Below, piece by piece: positions 26,999-35,069 of a DNA stretch of 64,000 bases. The notes below the pieces were generated by a model. That model made no database searches. It was not told the DNA's origin and saw nothing but the letters and a program-made list of their open reading frames with translations. Position 1 is the first letter of the stretch. Each line of letters opens with the position of its first letter. Both the position numbers and the translations under genes were made by a program. The stretch is from SZUA-365 sp049663345 (lineage in GTDB: Bacteria; Bacteroidota; Ignavibacteria; SZUA-365): assembly GCA_049663345.1 (NCBI GenBank), contig JBATDG010000016.1:5410-69409 (forward strand), in the 5' to 3' direction.

Positions 26999-29212
26999 TT
27001 ATTTTGATGAAAGAATGTATGTTTTTTTGTGCGTAATTCCATCAGATCCGATCTCGACGAGAATTGACGCCCCCGCTGCAAAATCCAGTGTGACCGGAAT
27101 ATTCCGGCTTTTCCAGTGGACGCGTACATCCCTCCGGCACGCAATTGCCTGTTCTGCCTGACCGTACGCAAGCGGATACCGCAGATTCTGACTGGCGGGA
27201 TTGGCGAAAAATAGCCAGGCGGTCTCTCCGTCGCTGCGGCACCAGAAATCAGGAAGCTGATCGCCCTCGACCAGCGGAGCTGCCTCCAGAATGGCCGAGT
27301 CGTCCGTCCGCACCGTCGGCAAAGCGAGCAGGCCATCAATGTCCGCTTCGAATTCCCGGCTTTTCTCGCGGCTTGCCTGCTGACCGGGCTGGGACGGACG
27401 CTGAAGGAGGCACACCTGCAGTCCCTCTCTCGCGCGATCGGCGATCGCTCTGATCGTTTCACGGTCAAGGTAGCGGGCATCCACATACAGCGCCCGGATC
27501 GAGGCGTCACCGAACTCGAGACGGCCGCTGCGGACCGATCCGCTTTTCAGCGCCTCGGCATTCAACCAGAGCGGCTGATATCCTTTGAGCTGCTCGGGGA
27601 TCCGCTGATACCGCAGTTCGTATTCGCCCCAGGCCCACGGCATCTTGAGCGAATCGGGCAGCTCGACGCCCATCCAAGCGTCCTCCAGCGGAAGATACAC
27701 CCCCACGTCGCTGTAGCTTCGTCCCCGTCGCATAGCTGCCGAAATTTCGGAAAGATACGTGTTGAATTCCGGGAGTCCTGCGGCGAACCCGGCGTCGGGT
27801 CCGACATGTACCGCTGCGTAGAATTTCTCATGCCGGCCCGGGGGATTGAAAGGCATCCCGTGCCAGATAATCCAGTTCACGCCGTTGGCGAACATTGCGT
27901 CCGCCAACAGCTTCATGTCATCGATGCGCTCTTCGCCCTGATGCGGACCCGGGCCCGGCCATCCTTTCCAGCCGTAGAGGCAGGTGAAGGTTTCCGCCGA
28001 CACCAGCGGCTTGCCGAACAGCGCCGCCGCAGAGGCAGGAATTCGTGAGAATACGGGTTCATAGAGAATGGCCTCGCTTTCGGGCACATCGACACTGCCG
28101 TAGGCGGTGAGGAGATCCGTCGGCGATCCGCAGCACTGCACACGCGTGCGTGCGCCATGTTCGTGAGCGGCATCAGTCAGCGGTTGGTAGAATTGTCCGA
28201 TGACAAATCGCGAGATCAGCTTCATATAGTCGTAATGCACCCCCTCGAAACCCGGCGAGTACAGACTGTCCATCATCGGCCGGATATCATACTGGTAAAT
28301 CGAGCGGAATTCGTCGCCGAAGCCCCGTGTCCACAACCCGCGCGTCTCCACTTCCCAGGAGTCGCAGAACAGATGCCGCGTCCCTCCCCGCAGCGCCGGG
28401 GCGAGTGCGTCGAACATGCGCGTGGAATAGCGTTCGAGCGCGCGGCGGTCCAGGTGGTTGACAACCCGTCCCCGCACCGGATGTTCCCAGGTGAGCCGCA
28501 TGCGCGTGGGAGCGATACTGTCGGTGAAGACCAGGGCGCCGTCCTCCGGCGGGACACGGCTGTCGCCGAACGGCCAGAGCGTCCCGAACGTGATGTCGCA
28601 GCCGAGTCCTATACTGTCGCAATAGGATGCCGCGTCGGCCACTGCCGCCGTCCATTCCTTCGAAAGCCACGCGAGGCGCGCAGCAGCCGTATCTCCGTGC
28701 AGCGGATAGACGAACGCAATTTCCACTCCACCGAAGCCATTGGCCTTCAGCCAGTTCAGCTGCGAGCGGACATCCTGCTTCCGGATCACATCAGCAAACC
28801 ACCACCAGCGCGTGTACGGCCGTGCAGCACGAATTTCATCTTCCCCTGTCTTTCCGCCCAGCCCGTTACTCCAATCCAGCCCTGTTTCCCTATCCAGCCC
28901 GGCTTCCCTTTCCAGAATGGCTTCCCTGCCCAGACCGGTTTCCCTGCCCAACCCAGCTTCCCTGTCCAGCCCTGTTTCCCTTTCCAGCCCTGTTTCCCTT
29001 TCCAGCCCGTTACTCCAATCCAGCCCGGTTTCCCCGTCCAGCCCGGCTTCTCTGCCCAGCCCGGCTTCCCTGTCCAACAGGGGTGTGAAGGCCATATACC
29101 GCGTATTCTCTGAGCTGTCATTGTCCTGTGCGCAGGCGGAGGCAACTGATATTTCGGTATTCAACAATCCGCCCGCGAGGGAAAGCAGCAGCACGACAAC
29201 GGTCCTATTCAT
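26999..29212 (-). CDS. Secreted GH106-like glycosidase with an internal six-residue repeat
   Basis: 737 residues from the ATG at 29212, preferred because GAGG lies seven bases upstream and a signal peptide follows (RTVVVLLLSLAGGLLNTE). After the signal come about 13 copies of a six-residue unit such as LDREAG or LERETG, encoded by an 18-bp minisatellite. The catalytic part begins ARPYTRWWWFADVI, then LNWLKANGFGGVEIAFVYPL, GLGCDITFGTLWPFG, LFCDSWEVETRGLW, WHGMPFNPPGRHEKF and a C-terminal beta region. TRWWW followed by a side-strand Gly-Gly-Val-Glu is typical of GH106 alpha-L-rhamnosidases and related enzymes; substrate specificity is inference. A T9SS tail is absent. It precedes the VWA gene by 87 bp on the same strand. 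Confidence 0.72.
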   Translation of the reverse strand: MNRTVVVLLLSLAGGLLNTEISVASACAQDNDSSENTRYMAFTPLLDREAGLGREAGLDGETGLDWSNGLERETGLERETGLDREAGLGRETGLGREAILEREAGLDRETGLDWSNGLGGKTGEDEIRAARPYTRWWWFADVIRKQDVRSQLNWLKANGFGGVEIAFVYPLHGDTAAARLAWLSKEWTAAVADAASYCDSIGLGCDITFGTLWPFGDSRVPPEDGALVFTDSIAPTRMRLTWEHPVRGRVVNHLDRRALERYSTRMFDALAPALRGGTRHLFCDSWEVETRGLWTRGFGDEFRSIYQYDIRPMMDSLYSPGFEGVHYDYMKLISRFVIGQFYQPLTDAAHEHGARTRVQCCGSPTDLLTAYGSVDVPESEAILYEPVFSRIPASAAALFGKPLVSAETFTCLYGWKGWPGPGPHQGEERIDDMKLLADAMFANGVNWIIWHGMPFNPPGRHEKFYAAVHVGPDAGFAAGLPEFNTYLSEISAAMRRGRSYSDVGVYLPLEDAWMGVELPDSLKMPWAWGEYELRYQRIPEQLKGYQPLWLNAEALKSGSVRSGRLEFGDASIRALYVDARYLDRETIRAIADRAREGLQVCLLQRPSQPGQQASREKSREFEADIDGLLALPTVRTDDSAILEAAPLVEGDQLPDFWCRSDGETAWLFFANPASQNLRYPLAYGQAEQAIACRRDVRVHWKSRNIPVTLDFAAGASILVEIGSDGITHKKTYILSSK
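28851..29076. repeat. 18-bp minisatellite inside the GH106-like gene
   Basis: About 13 tandem copies of an 18-bp unit (plus-strand form CCTGTTTCCCTTTCCAGC), in frame and encoding hexapeptides. A longer block (GCCCGTTACTCCAATCCAGC and flanks) occurs twice, at about 28860 and 29006, showing block duplication. Copy-number change would lengthen the linker by multiples of six residues without frameshift. Confidence 0.9.
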
Positions 29213-29318
29213 TCGCATACCTCGATTTGAAGTCTGTATGCAGACAACATGCAGGATTCCGAGAAGAATCGAAAGAACTGCGGATTTCAATTTTTCCGCA
29301 TGTATCCATCCAACCCCC

Positions 29319-29347
29319 TTGACAATGAATATGCGGTACTGTAGATT
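29319..29347 (+). promoter_or_regulatory. Probable sigma-70 promoter of the DUF72 gene
   Basis: TTGACA (29319-29324), 17-bp spacer and TAGATT (29342-29347), 33 bp before the ATG at 29380. The -35 is a perfect consensus and the -10 matches four of six. Confidence 0.6.
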
Positions 29348-29379
29348 AAGTTAGACATTTGACTAACTACGCAACAGCC

Positions 29380-30243
29380 ATGTACCAGGAAAGCCTTTTT
29401 ACCGAAGAGCGCACGCGACTTATACCGCCCCGCAGCATCTGGAAGCTGCAGAAGCGGGGCGTGTTCCTGGGTACGAGCGGTTATTCCTATGAGGACTGGG
29501 TGGGGCCTTTTTACCGTCCCGGCACCCGCAAACCGCAGATGCTGGAGTATTACCAGCACTTCTTTCCGGCTACGGAGCTGAATTACACCTACTACACCAT
29601 GCCGCGCGCCAGCACGCTGTTCCAGATCCGCAACAAGGCGCCTCATATGCAGTTCAGCGTCAAGGCGCATCAAAGCATGACGCATGAGCGGCGGGCGGTG
29701 CAGCAGACCTGGCAGGATTTCGCGGACGCCATGCTTGTCCTTGCGGATACCGGACAGCTCGCCTGCCTGCTCTTCCAGTTTCCCTACAGCTTCAAATGCA
29801 CGAGCGACAATTTCGCGTACCTCGATGAACTGATCGAATACTTCGATTCATTTCGAGTAGTACTTGAATTCAGACATATAAGTTGGCATAACGACGTTAG
29901 TTACGCCTACTCCAAAAAGAAGAATACAACGCTGTGCTCTGTCGACGCTCCCCGCTTGCCTGGTCTGACCAGCAGCGTGATTTATCCGGGAAAGGATCTC
30001 GCGTATTACCGTCTTCACGGACGAAACGCTCAGCATTGGTTCGACGGAGACAACATCACGCGGTATGATTACCGCTACAGCGACAGCGAACTGCAGGAAA
30101 TAATAAACAACATCATCGCCCTGGTGGAGGCATCGCAACATGTTTTACTCTTTGCAAATAATCATCCCCGCGCTCAGGCAGTGGAAACCATCTGTAAAAT
30201 CGCCGAAGCATTGGATAAGCATCCTGCGCTGGCGGCACTTTAA
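29380..30243 (+). CDS. DUF72 (YecE-like) family protein
   Basis: 287 residues from the ATG at 29380; a TTG seven codons earlier is in frame but falls closer to the promoter. DUF72 hallmarks: VFLGTSGYSYEDWVGPFY, FPATELNYTYYTMP, FSVKAHQSMTH, LLFQFPYSFK, VLEFRHISWH, YYRLHGRN and VLLFANNHPRAQA. The family is a TIM-barrel fold of unestablished function, found in most bacteria. It is divergent from the GH106-like gene and stands alone. Length is normal, no signs of damage. Confidence 0.9.
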   Translation: MYQESLFTEERTRLIPPRSIWKLQKRGVFLGTSGYSYEDWVGPFYRPGTRKPQMLEYYQHFFPATELNYTYYTMPRASTLFQIRNKAPHMQFSVKAHQSMTHERRAVQQTWQDFADAMLVLADTGQLACLLFQFPYSFKCTSDNFAYLDELIEYFDSFRVVLEFRHISWHNDVSYAYSKKKNTTLCSVDAPRLPGLTSSVIYPGKDLAYYRLHGRNAQHWFDGDNITRYDYRYSDSELQEIINNIIALVEASQHVLLFANNHPRAQAVETICKIAEALDKHPALAAL

Positions 30244-30287
30244 CCGCAAACGCATCTGCCGCCTGGCGTAAATTTGGGCTTCCCACG

Positions 30288-30333
30288 ATTCACGGGGAAC
30301 CTCGAATTCACGGGGAACCTCGAATTCACGGGG
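30288..30333. repeat. 18-bp tandem repeat, 2.5 copies
   Basis: Unit ATTCACGGGGAACCTCGA at 30288-30305 and 30306-30323 is identical in both copies, with a partial third copy from 30324. Confidence 0.9.
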
Positions 30334-30343
30334 GATTCACAAT

Positions 30344-30389
30344 CCCCGGGCTCACGCCCGGGGCTGAACGAATGCCGCCCCTTCGGGGC
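30344..30389. repeat. REP-like double hairpin
   Basis: Two neighbouring GC-rich palindromes: CCCCGGGC, TCAC loop, GCCCGGGG (30344-30363) and GCCCC, TTC loop, GGGGC (30377-30389). Paired hairpins of this type resemble repetitive extragenic palindromes mobilised by TnpA-REP transposases in other bacteria; no such transposase lies in the window. Confidence 0.55.
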
Positions 30390-30490
30390 TCGCACGCACC
30401 GCAACGCTCATCATGCACCGCAACGCTCATCTGCGCGGGCTCCCGGACGCTCTTCTGCGCGGCTCCCGGACGGAAATGTCGAGCTGGGTC

Positions 30491-30532
30491 TTGACAACAG
30501 ATGCCGCAGCACTTACCTTGGAATCGCTTCCA
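30491..30532 (+). promoter_or_regulatory. Promoter with LacI-type operator
   Basis: TTGACA at 30491-30496 with a weak -10 (TACCTT, 30514-30519). Directly at the expected start site is the inverted repeat TGGAATCGCTTCCA (30519-30532), with arms TGGAA/TTCCA and a central CG, the form of LacI/GalR-family operators. Its place over the start site suggests autorepression by the downstream product. Confidence 0.6.
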
Positions 30533-30568
30533 TGTTATTCCAGGCTTTGAATCCATGCGGAGGATGCA

Positions 30569-31603
30569 GTGGGCGTCACTATTTACGATATCGCGAGGGA
30601 AGCCGGGGTCGGTGTCGGAACCGTATCAAGGGTTTTGAACAACCATCCCTCCGTTTCCGAACACACCAGGAAGCACGTGATCGAGATCGCAGAGCGTATG
30701 GACTATCAGCCGAACGCTTCCGCGCAGCGGCTCGCGCGCCGAAAAAGCCATACCATCACGACGATCATGCCGTATATCACGAACTATTTTTTCGTGGAAC
30801 TGCTCGACGGGATTCAGAATTTTCTGTTCGAAAAAGATTACGACCTCCTGCTCTACGGCGTCAACCATCCCAGGCAGATAGATAGTTATCTCCAGCGATC
30901 GCTTCGTGCGGGACATTCCGACGGCATGATGATCGCTTCCATCGACCTTCCGCCGGACTACACGCAAAAATATCTGCAGAATAATTTCCCAATTATTCTG
31001 GTCGACCGCTTTAACGAGAATTTCGATTCGTTCTTTGTGCAGAATGCAGATGGAGCACGCGCGGCTGCCCGCTATCTAGTATCGCTGGGACACACGAAGC
31101 TCGCAATGATCACAGGCAATAGCGAAACATCGCCGACAATGGAACGCTCGGAAGGATATCTGTCCGCAATCAGCGAAGATGAGAACGTCAGCAGCGCAGG
31201 GATATTCTATCCGGTTGTCGAATCCAAAAGCGATGGCTTCAGTAAAGATGCCGGCTGTGAAATTATGAAAACCATTCTTGCACTGCCGGAGGATAAGCGT
31301 CCGACCGCGGTATTCGTTGCAAGCGATATTCAGGCCTTCGGCGCTCTGCAAGCCCTCAACGAGGCTGGAATCCGCTGCCCCGAAGATATTTCCATAGTGA
31401 GTTTCGACGATATCGAACTCGCGCAGTACTACGGACTTTCCACAATGCGGCAGCCCATCCGCGACATGGGAGTGCTCGCCGCAGAACGACTATTCGAACG
31501 CATGGAGAACCCCGCACTCGAACCCCTGCACCGGCACTTCACTCCGGAGCTTGTGATACGGAAAACCGCCGGTCCCGCTCCGTCCCGCTACCGCAATACC
31601 TAG
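30569..31603 (+). CDS. LacI-family transcriptional regulator
   Basis: 344 residues from a GTG start, supported by a GGAGGA ribosome site five bases upstream and by the DNA-binding domain beginning right after it. The N-terminal helix-turn-helix is canonical: VTIYDIAREAGVGVGTVSRV then LNNHPSVSEHTR, with hinge NASAQRLARRKS. The rest is a periplasmic-binding-protein-like sensor domain (GHSDGMMIAS, FPIILVDRF, AARYLVSLGHTKLAMITGN, TAVFVASDIQAFGALQALNE, ISIVSFDDIELAQY, TMRQPIRDMG). Such proteins usually repress sugar-use genes and are released by a sugar ligand. The GH106-like gene 1.3 kb upstream is the nearest carbohydrate gene; a link is only a guess. Confidence 0.93.
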   Translation: MGVTIYDIAREAGVGVGTVSRVLNNHPSVSEHTRKHVIEIAERMDYQPNASAQRLARRKSHTITTIMPYITNYFFVELLDGIQNFLFEKDYDLLLYGVNHPRQIDSYLQRSLRAGHSDGMMIASIDLPPDYTQKYLQNNFPIILVDRFNENFDSFFVQNADGARAAARYLVSLGHTKLAMITGNSETSPTMERSEGYLSAISEDENVSSAGIFYPVVESKSDGFSKDAGCEIMKTILALPEDKRPTAVFVASDIQAFGALQALNEAGIRCPEDISIVSFDDIELAQYYGLSTMRQPIRDMGVLAAERLFERMENPALEPLHRHFTPELVIRKTAGPAPSRYRNT

Positions 31604-31627
31604 CTCATGGCCCATTGGAGCGCAGCC

Positions 31628-31735
31628 GCCAGGGGCTCCGCTATTGCTTGAGCACGTCAACGCGCGAATGCCAGGGGCTCCGCTATTGCTTGCGCACGTC
31701 AACGCGCGAATGCCAGGGGCTTCGCTATTGCTTGA
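31628..31735. repeat. 42-bp tandem repeat overlapping the end of the 920-residue VWA gene
   Basis: Unit starting GCCAGGGGCTCCGCTATTGC occurs at 31628-31669 and 31670-31711, with a partial third copy at 31712-31735. The third copy contains the gene's final codons and stop (CTCAAGCAATAG on the minus strand, Leu-Lys-Gln-stop), and the other copies repeat that same stop-containing segment. Confidence 0.9.
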
Positions 31736-34487
31736 GGAATTTTGCGGTCTGAAATTGTTCCTGTCCGATCGCAGTGATCACGTACACGCCGGGATGAAGC
31801 CCAGATACATCGATCGATATCTCCTGGGTCGCGGAGGCCGCACGGACGATGCGTTCGGAAATTGTTTGGCCGAGAAGATTGACGATGCGGAGCAGAATTT
31901 CACGCCCATCGGCAGCCCCCTGCATGCGGACGCGCAGCACCGCACCAACAGGATGCGGATACAAGGTGAAGGAGAAAACGGAGGGATCAAGCGCTTCCTC
32001 GACCGGCAGAATATTGACGAGGAAAGGATCTGATTGATTTGTACAGCCGTTTCCGTCGATCACGACCACCACATAGGTTCCGGTCTGCAGCAGCGGATTT
32101 CTCGGGTCGGTAGCTCCGCTGACCGGGCTTCCGTTGCGATACCACTGCACCCCATTCTGCGTATCCACGATGAGTGTATTGAATTCTCGAGTGATGATCG
32201 GCTTGGGCGGACGCGGCCGCATATACACCTGAATCGATGTAGTTTGTCCCACATCCCCCTGAACATTCCGGATCACTGCGAAATATGTTCCGCTGCTGTG
32301 CACAGTGATGATCCGGGTTTTCAGGCCGTTGTTCCACCGATACGCCATGTATCCCTCACCGGCATCAAGCTGTACGCTGTCTCCCTCGCAGAAGGTGGTG
32401 GACCCGAGTGCCGTCGCCGTCCCTTGAAACACAGCGGGTACCCAGTCAGTGTTGAGTGTATCGGTACAACTGCTGTAAGTGGCTCCGTCATTGCGCAGCT
32501 CAATGCGGATAGGCGAAACGTCGCCGCCCAGCGGTGAAATAAGACGCAGCTTCCACTTGACCGTAGTGGATTCACCCGGAGCAAGGAAACTCGGGTTCAG
32601 GACCTTATCGTATGGTTCTCCATTTTCAACATACAGCCCCTCCGGCAGCTGCAGCACCGCCCGCAATTCTCCACTCGCAACAACTCCCGGATTATCCACA
32701 ACCATCGAAATATCGAATGGATTCGGGACGAAGGCCTTCACTCCGCTATCGTATTGCAGCTTTGGTACAGTGAGGTCGCAAGTAAGCAGCATACCCGCTA
32801 CGGGAACGGACACGGAAGCGCAGCAACGCTCTTCATCAACGCCGTCAAATTCAGTCCGTAGGCAGAGTTCGCTCACCCTGGTATTTGTCTGCGGCTTTAT
32901 GGAAAGCTTCCACTGCAGACTCGACTGCCCCAGAGCACGCAGTGTGTCGACATTTTGAAACGGATTCTGCGGGTCCATCAGTTCGAATACCGACGGATCA
33001 TACTCCAGGTACACTTTCCCGCCGACCGCCGGCAGAGTTCCGATATTGTTTACATCGAAGCGAACGAAAAGCGGATAAGGTTCGTAGCGATTGCGCGCTG
33101 CATTCCATGTCGCCTCGTTCGGGACCTGCACCCCGCATTGCAGAAGGGGCTTGCTCGGGGTCACATGCAGCACGCCCTCGGCGATCTGGGGAATAATGCA
33201 GCCTTTATCAAACACCGCGCTCTTCACACGTATCGTGTAATCGGCGGAACTGCTGTGCAGCGTTGTTTTGAACACCGCGTAGCAAAGCGTCCCTGTCGAC
33301 TCAAGAACCCTGCCTTCGGGTATCCGGATAATGCCTCCGCTGCTCTGGTCCGCAATCTGGACATTCATTCCCGCCAACAGAGTGCCGGAGGGAGTTTCCA
33401 CCCGCTTCAGCTGGACTTTGCTATGGTCAAACGTGAGATCAATGCTCGCCGGATAAAACAGCTCTTTGAAAAACGGTGTGCGCAGCTCGATCGCCATGCG
33501 GATTTCCGCACCACCCATGCCCGTGGCGTCCTCAATATCGAACTCCTTCACCCGCAGCGTGCTGCTGTCCTGCGGAGCGATGTAAGTGCGTATCATCGAG
33601 GCGCTTCCTCCGCAGAGGTCTTCGACGCGCAATTCAACATCGTGCGGTAAATAATCGCCGCAGCGGGGATCGAAATTGAGCATGCATTCCTGGAAATAAT
33701 CGTAGAGAATGGTCGAAATTTCCTTGTAGATGCCGGCAAGTTCCGAGGCGTTTGGTGTCTGGTAATACTCGCCCCCCGTCAGCTCCGCCAGCATCTTCAG
33801 GTCGTCTTCAGCTATATTCTCGCCGTAGCCAATTGGAAACACACGGATGTTGTATCGCACAGCGAATGAAATGACATCCGGCAGGCCGTGGCGTGTGGAC
33901 GAATTATCGTCGCCGTCAGAAAGCACGATGATAGCGCGGCACTGATTGTGTCCGTTGTTCTGCACTATCGCGAGGGAAGTAAATATCGCGTCCCAAAGCG
34001 CAGTAGCGCCGCTGGCCGGCAGCAACGATACAGAGGATTGCAGCATCGACGTATCCGTCGTCATGTTCTGGTAAACCCAGACAGACTGATTGAAATGCAC
34101 GACGCAAGCCTCGTCGACGATGTCGTCCATATTGCGGATGAATGCCGCTCCTCCAGCTTTGGCGCCGAGATTCCCTTCACCCGCCATACTATCGCTCGCA
34201 TCGAACACGAGTCCGACGGTAATGGGACAGCGCGAAGTAGGATCAGGACACCAGAGCCCAAAGTCCGTTATTTCCCTGCCATCCTCAAAAAGGCGGACGT
34301 CGGAAGGCTGTAGAAAGTAGTTTTTAATGCCGTTGCACCCGACAGAAAAGTAGACCTCGACATAAGGCCACTGCAGGCGGAGACGTTTGAAGTTGAGATC
34401 CGGCTGCGCTGAAACAGCGCCCCACAGCATCGTGAGCATGCAAAGTGTCAACCAAAAACGCAGGCGGAAAGTACGTGAATGATTCAT
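31725..34487 (-). CDS. Secreted VWA protein with T9SS sorting domain
   Basis: 920 residues, ATG at 34487 preceded by GGTGA. Signal peptide (FWLTLCMLTMLWGAVSAQ). The VWA domain (about 85-285) has a complete metal site, VGLVFDASDSMAGEG, and IVLSDGDDNSS. Then follow cohesin-like or Ig-like beta regions with cysteine pairs (ECMLNFDPRCGDY, CGVQVPNEATWN), an Ig-like module CEGDSVQLDAGEGYMAYRWN, and a T9SS type A tail: FSFTLYPHPVGAVLRVRMQG, RIVNLLGQTISERIV, ISIDVSGLHPGVYVI ending KFLKQ. Probably exported through T9SS to the cell surface, where VWA domains commonly mediate adhesion or protein contacts. Its stop lies inside a tandem repeat. Confidence 0.88.
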   Translation of the reverse strand: MNHSRTFRLRFWLTLCMLTMLWGAVSAQPDLNFKRLRLQWPYVEVYFSVGCNGIKNYFLQPSDVRLFEDGREITDFGLWCPDPTSRCPITVGLVFDASDSMAGEGNLGAKAGGAAFIRNMDDIVDEACVVHFNQSVWVYQNMTTDTSMLQSSVSLLPASGATALWDAIFTSLAIVQNNGHNQCRAIIVLSDGDDNSSTRHGLPDVISFAVRYNIRVFPIGYGENIAEDDLKMLAELTGGEYYQTPNASELAGIYKEISTILYDYFQECMLNFDPRCGDYLPHDVELRVEDLCGGSASMIRTYIAPQDSSTLRVKEFDIEDATGMGGAEIRMAIELRTPFFKELFYPASIDLTFDHSKVQLKRVETPSGTLLAGMNVQIADQSSGGIIRIPEGRVLESTGTLCYAVFKTTLHSSSADYTIRVKSAVFDKGCIIPQIAEGVLHVTPSKPLLQCGVQVPNEATWNAARNRYEPYPLFVRFDVNNIGTLPAVGGKVYLEYDPSVFELMDPQNPFQNVDTLRALGQSSLQWKLSIKPQTNTRVSELCLRTEFDGVDEERCCASVSVPVAGMLLTCDLTVPKLQYDSGVKAFVPNPFDISMVVDNPGVVASGELRAVLQLPEGLYVENGEPYDKVLNPSFLAPGESTTVKWKLRLISPLGGDVSPIRIELRNDGATYSSCTDTLNTDWVPAVFQGTATALGSTTFCEGDSVQLDAGEGYMAYRWNNGLKTRIITVHSSGTYFAVIRNVQGDVGQTTSIQVYMRPRPPKPIITREFNTLIVDTQNGVQWYRNGSPVSGATDPRNPLLQTGTYVVVVIDGNGCTNQSDPFLVNILPVEEALDPSVFSFTLYPHPVGAVLRVRMQGAADGREILLRIVNLLGQTISERIVRAASATQEISIDVSGLHPGVYVITAIGQEQFQTAKFLKQ

Positions 34488-34965
34488 GATTCACCGTAGA
34501 TTGTGTTGATTCACCGTTAACATGCAGCCCTTATTTTGGGTGCCGTTAAACGGCCACCCCCCCGAGCAACACTTGAGTAAATATAACACCTGAAAAATAC
34601 TCATGTTACATTTTTCTTTCATTTCGTGAAGCAGCGCAACTGCTGACGCCCCCCCTTCGCTAAGCAGCGGAACTGCAGGCCAACCTTTCATATCGTGAAG
34701 CAGTGCAGCTGACAGCCGACCTCTTCGTGAAGCAGTGCAGATGTCGACCGACCTTTCATTTCGTGAAGCAGTGCAGCTGACAGCCGACCTCTTCGTGAAG
34801 CAGTGCAGCTGACAGCCAACCTCTTCGTGAAGCAGTGCAGCTGTCGACGACTTATATTATCGCGGTCCAGTACACCAATCGACCTGATGCATGACGAAAC
34901 ACGTTCGGAACCGAAATCGGCTTGCATTTTTGCCATATCTCGCGTAATTTACTTTTCTCTATCAC
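34488..34965. other. Intergenic region with a degenerate tandem repeat
   Basis: 478 bp between the VWA start and tRNA-Met. No credible gene. The middle holds a seven-unit repeat (listed separately), the flanks are AT-rich. The short open frames that can be read through it are repeat translations rich in Leu-Leu-His-Glu and are not believable proteins. Confidence 0.7.
34625..34853. repeat. Seven degenerate units of 32-36 bp
   Basis: Consensus begins CGTGAAGCAGTGCAGCTGAC and ends CCGACCTCTT. Units start near 34625, 34660, 34694, 34726, 34762, 34794 and 34826; those at 34694 and 34762 are identical over 32 bp. The two outermost left copies are strongly diverged. There is no spacer of constant length, so it is not a CRISPR array. 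Confidence 0.85.
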
Positions 34966-35041
34966 GGCGGGTTAGCTCAGTCGGTAGAGCAGTGGAATCA
35001 TAATCCACGTGTCGGCGGTTCGAGTCCGTCACCCGCTACCA
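34966..35041 (+). tRNA. tRNA with CAT anticodon (Met, or Ile2 if lysidine-modified)
   Basis: 76 nt with encoded CCA. Acceptor GGCGGGT pairs with ACCCGCT (one G-U), D-arm TAGCTCAGTCGGTAGAGC, anticodon stem GTGGA/TCCAC with loop ATCATAA and anticodon CAT at 34999-35001, and T-arm GCGGTTCGAGTCCGTC. The first acceptor pair (G1-U72) is not the C1-A72 mismatch of initiator tRNA, so elongator Met or Ile2. Confidence 0.95.
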
Positions 35042-35067
35042 GCCATCCGCAAGGGTGGCTTTTTTTT
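35041..35067 (+). terminator. tRNA terminator that abuts the trmH start codon
   Basis: AGCCATCC, GCAA tetraloop, GGGTGGCT (35041-35060) then seven T. The first stem base is the last A of the tRNA CCA end. The only purine-rich stretch that could serve as ribosome site for the next gene (AAGGGTGG) is inside the stem. Confidence 0.85.
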
Positions 35068-35069
35068 CT

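Larger units (their letters stand above)
30244..30568. other. Intergenic region rich in short repeats and hairpins, upstream of lacI-type gene
   Basis: 325 bp without a convincing gene. It holds an 18-bp tandem repeat, two adjacent GC-rich hairpins, more short direct repeats (GCACCGCAACGCTCAT at 30396-30411 and 30415-30430; CTCCCGGACG at about 30440 and 30463) and then the promoter and operator of the LacI-type gene. Confidence 0.7.

Noticed and set aside
28157..29113. Plus-strand open frame of 318 codons with Phe-Pro repeats
   Set aside because: Antisense reading of the 18-bp minisatellite and the glycosidase domain; the minus-strand frame has the signal peptide and the GH106-like motifs.
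34625..34853. CRISPR array
   Set aside because: Units are directly abutting 32-36 bp tandem copies without unique spacers of uniform length, and there are no cas genes nearby.
34491..34936. Two small minus-strand open frames rich in Leu-Leu-His-Glu
   Set aside because: They are translations of the tandem repeat; no ribosome sites, no similarity and no conserved start.
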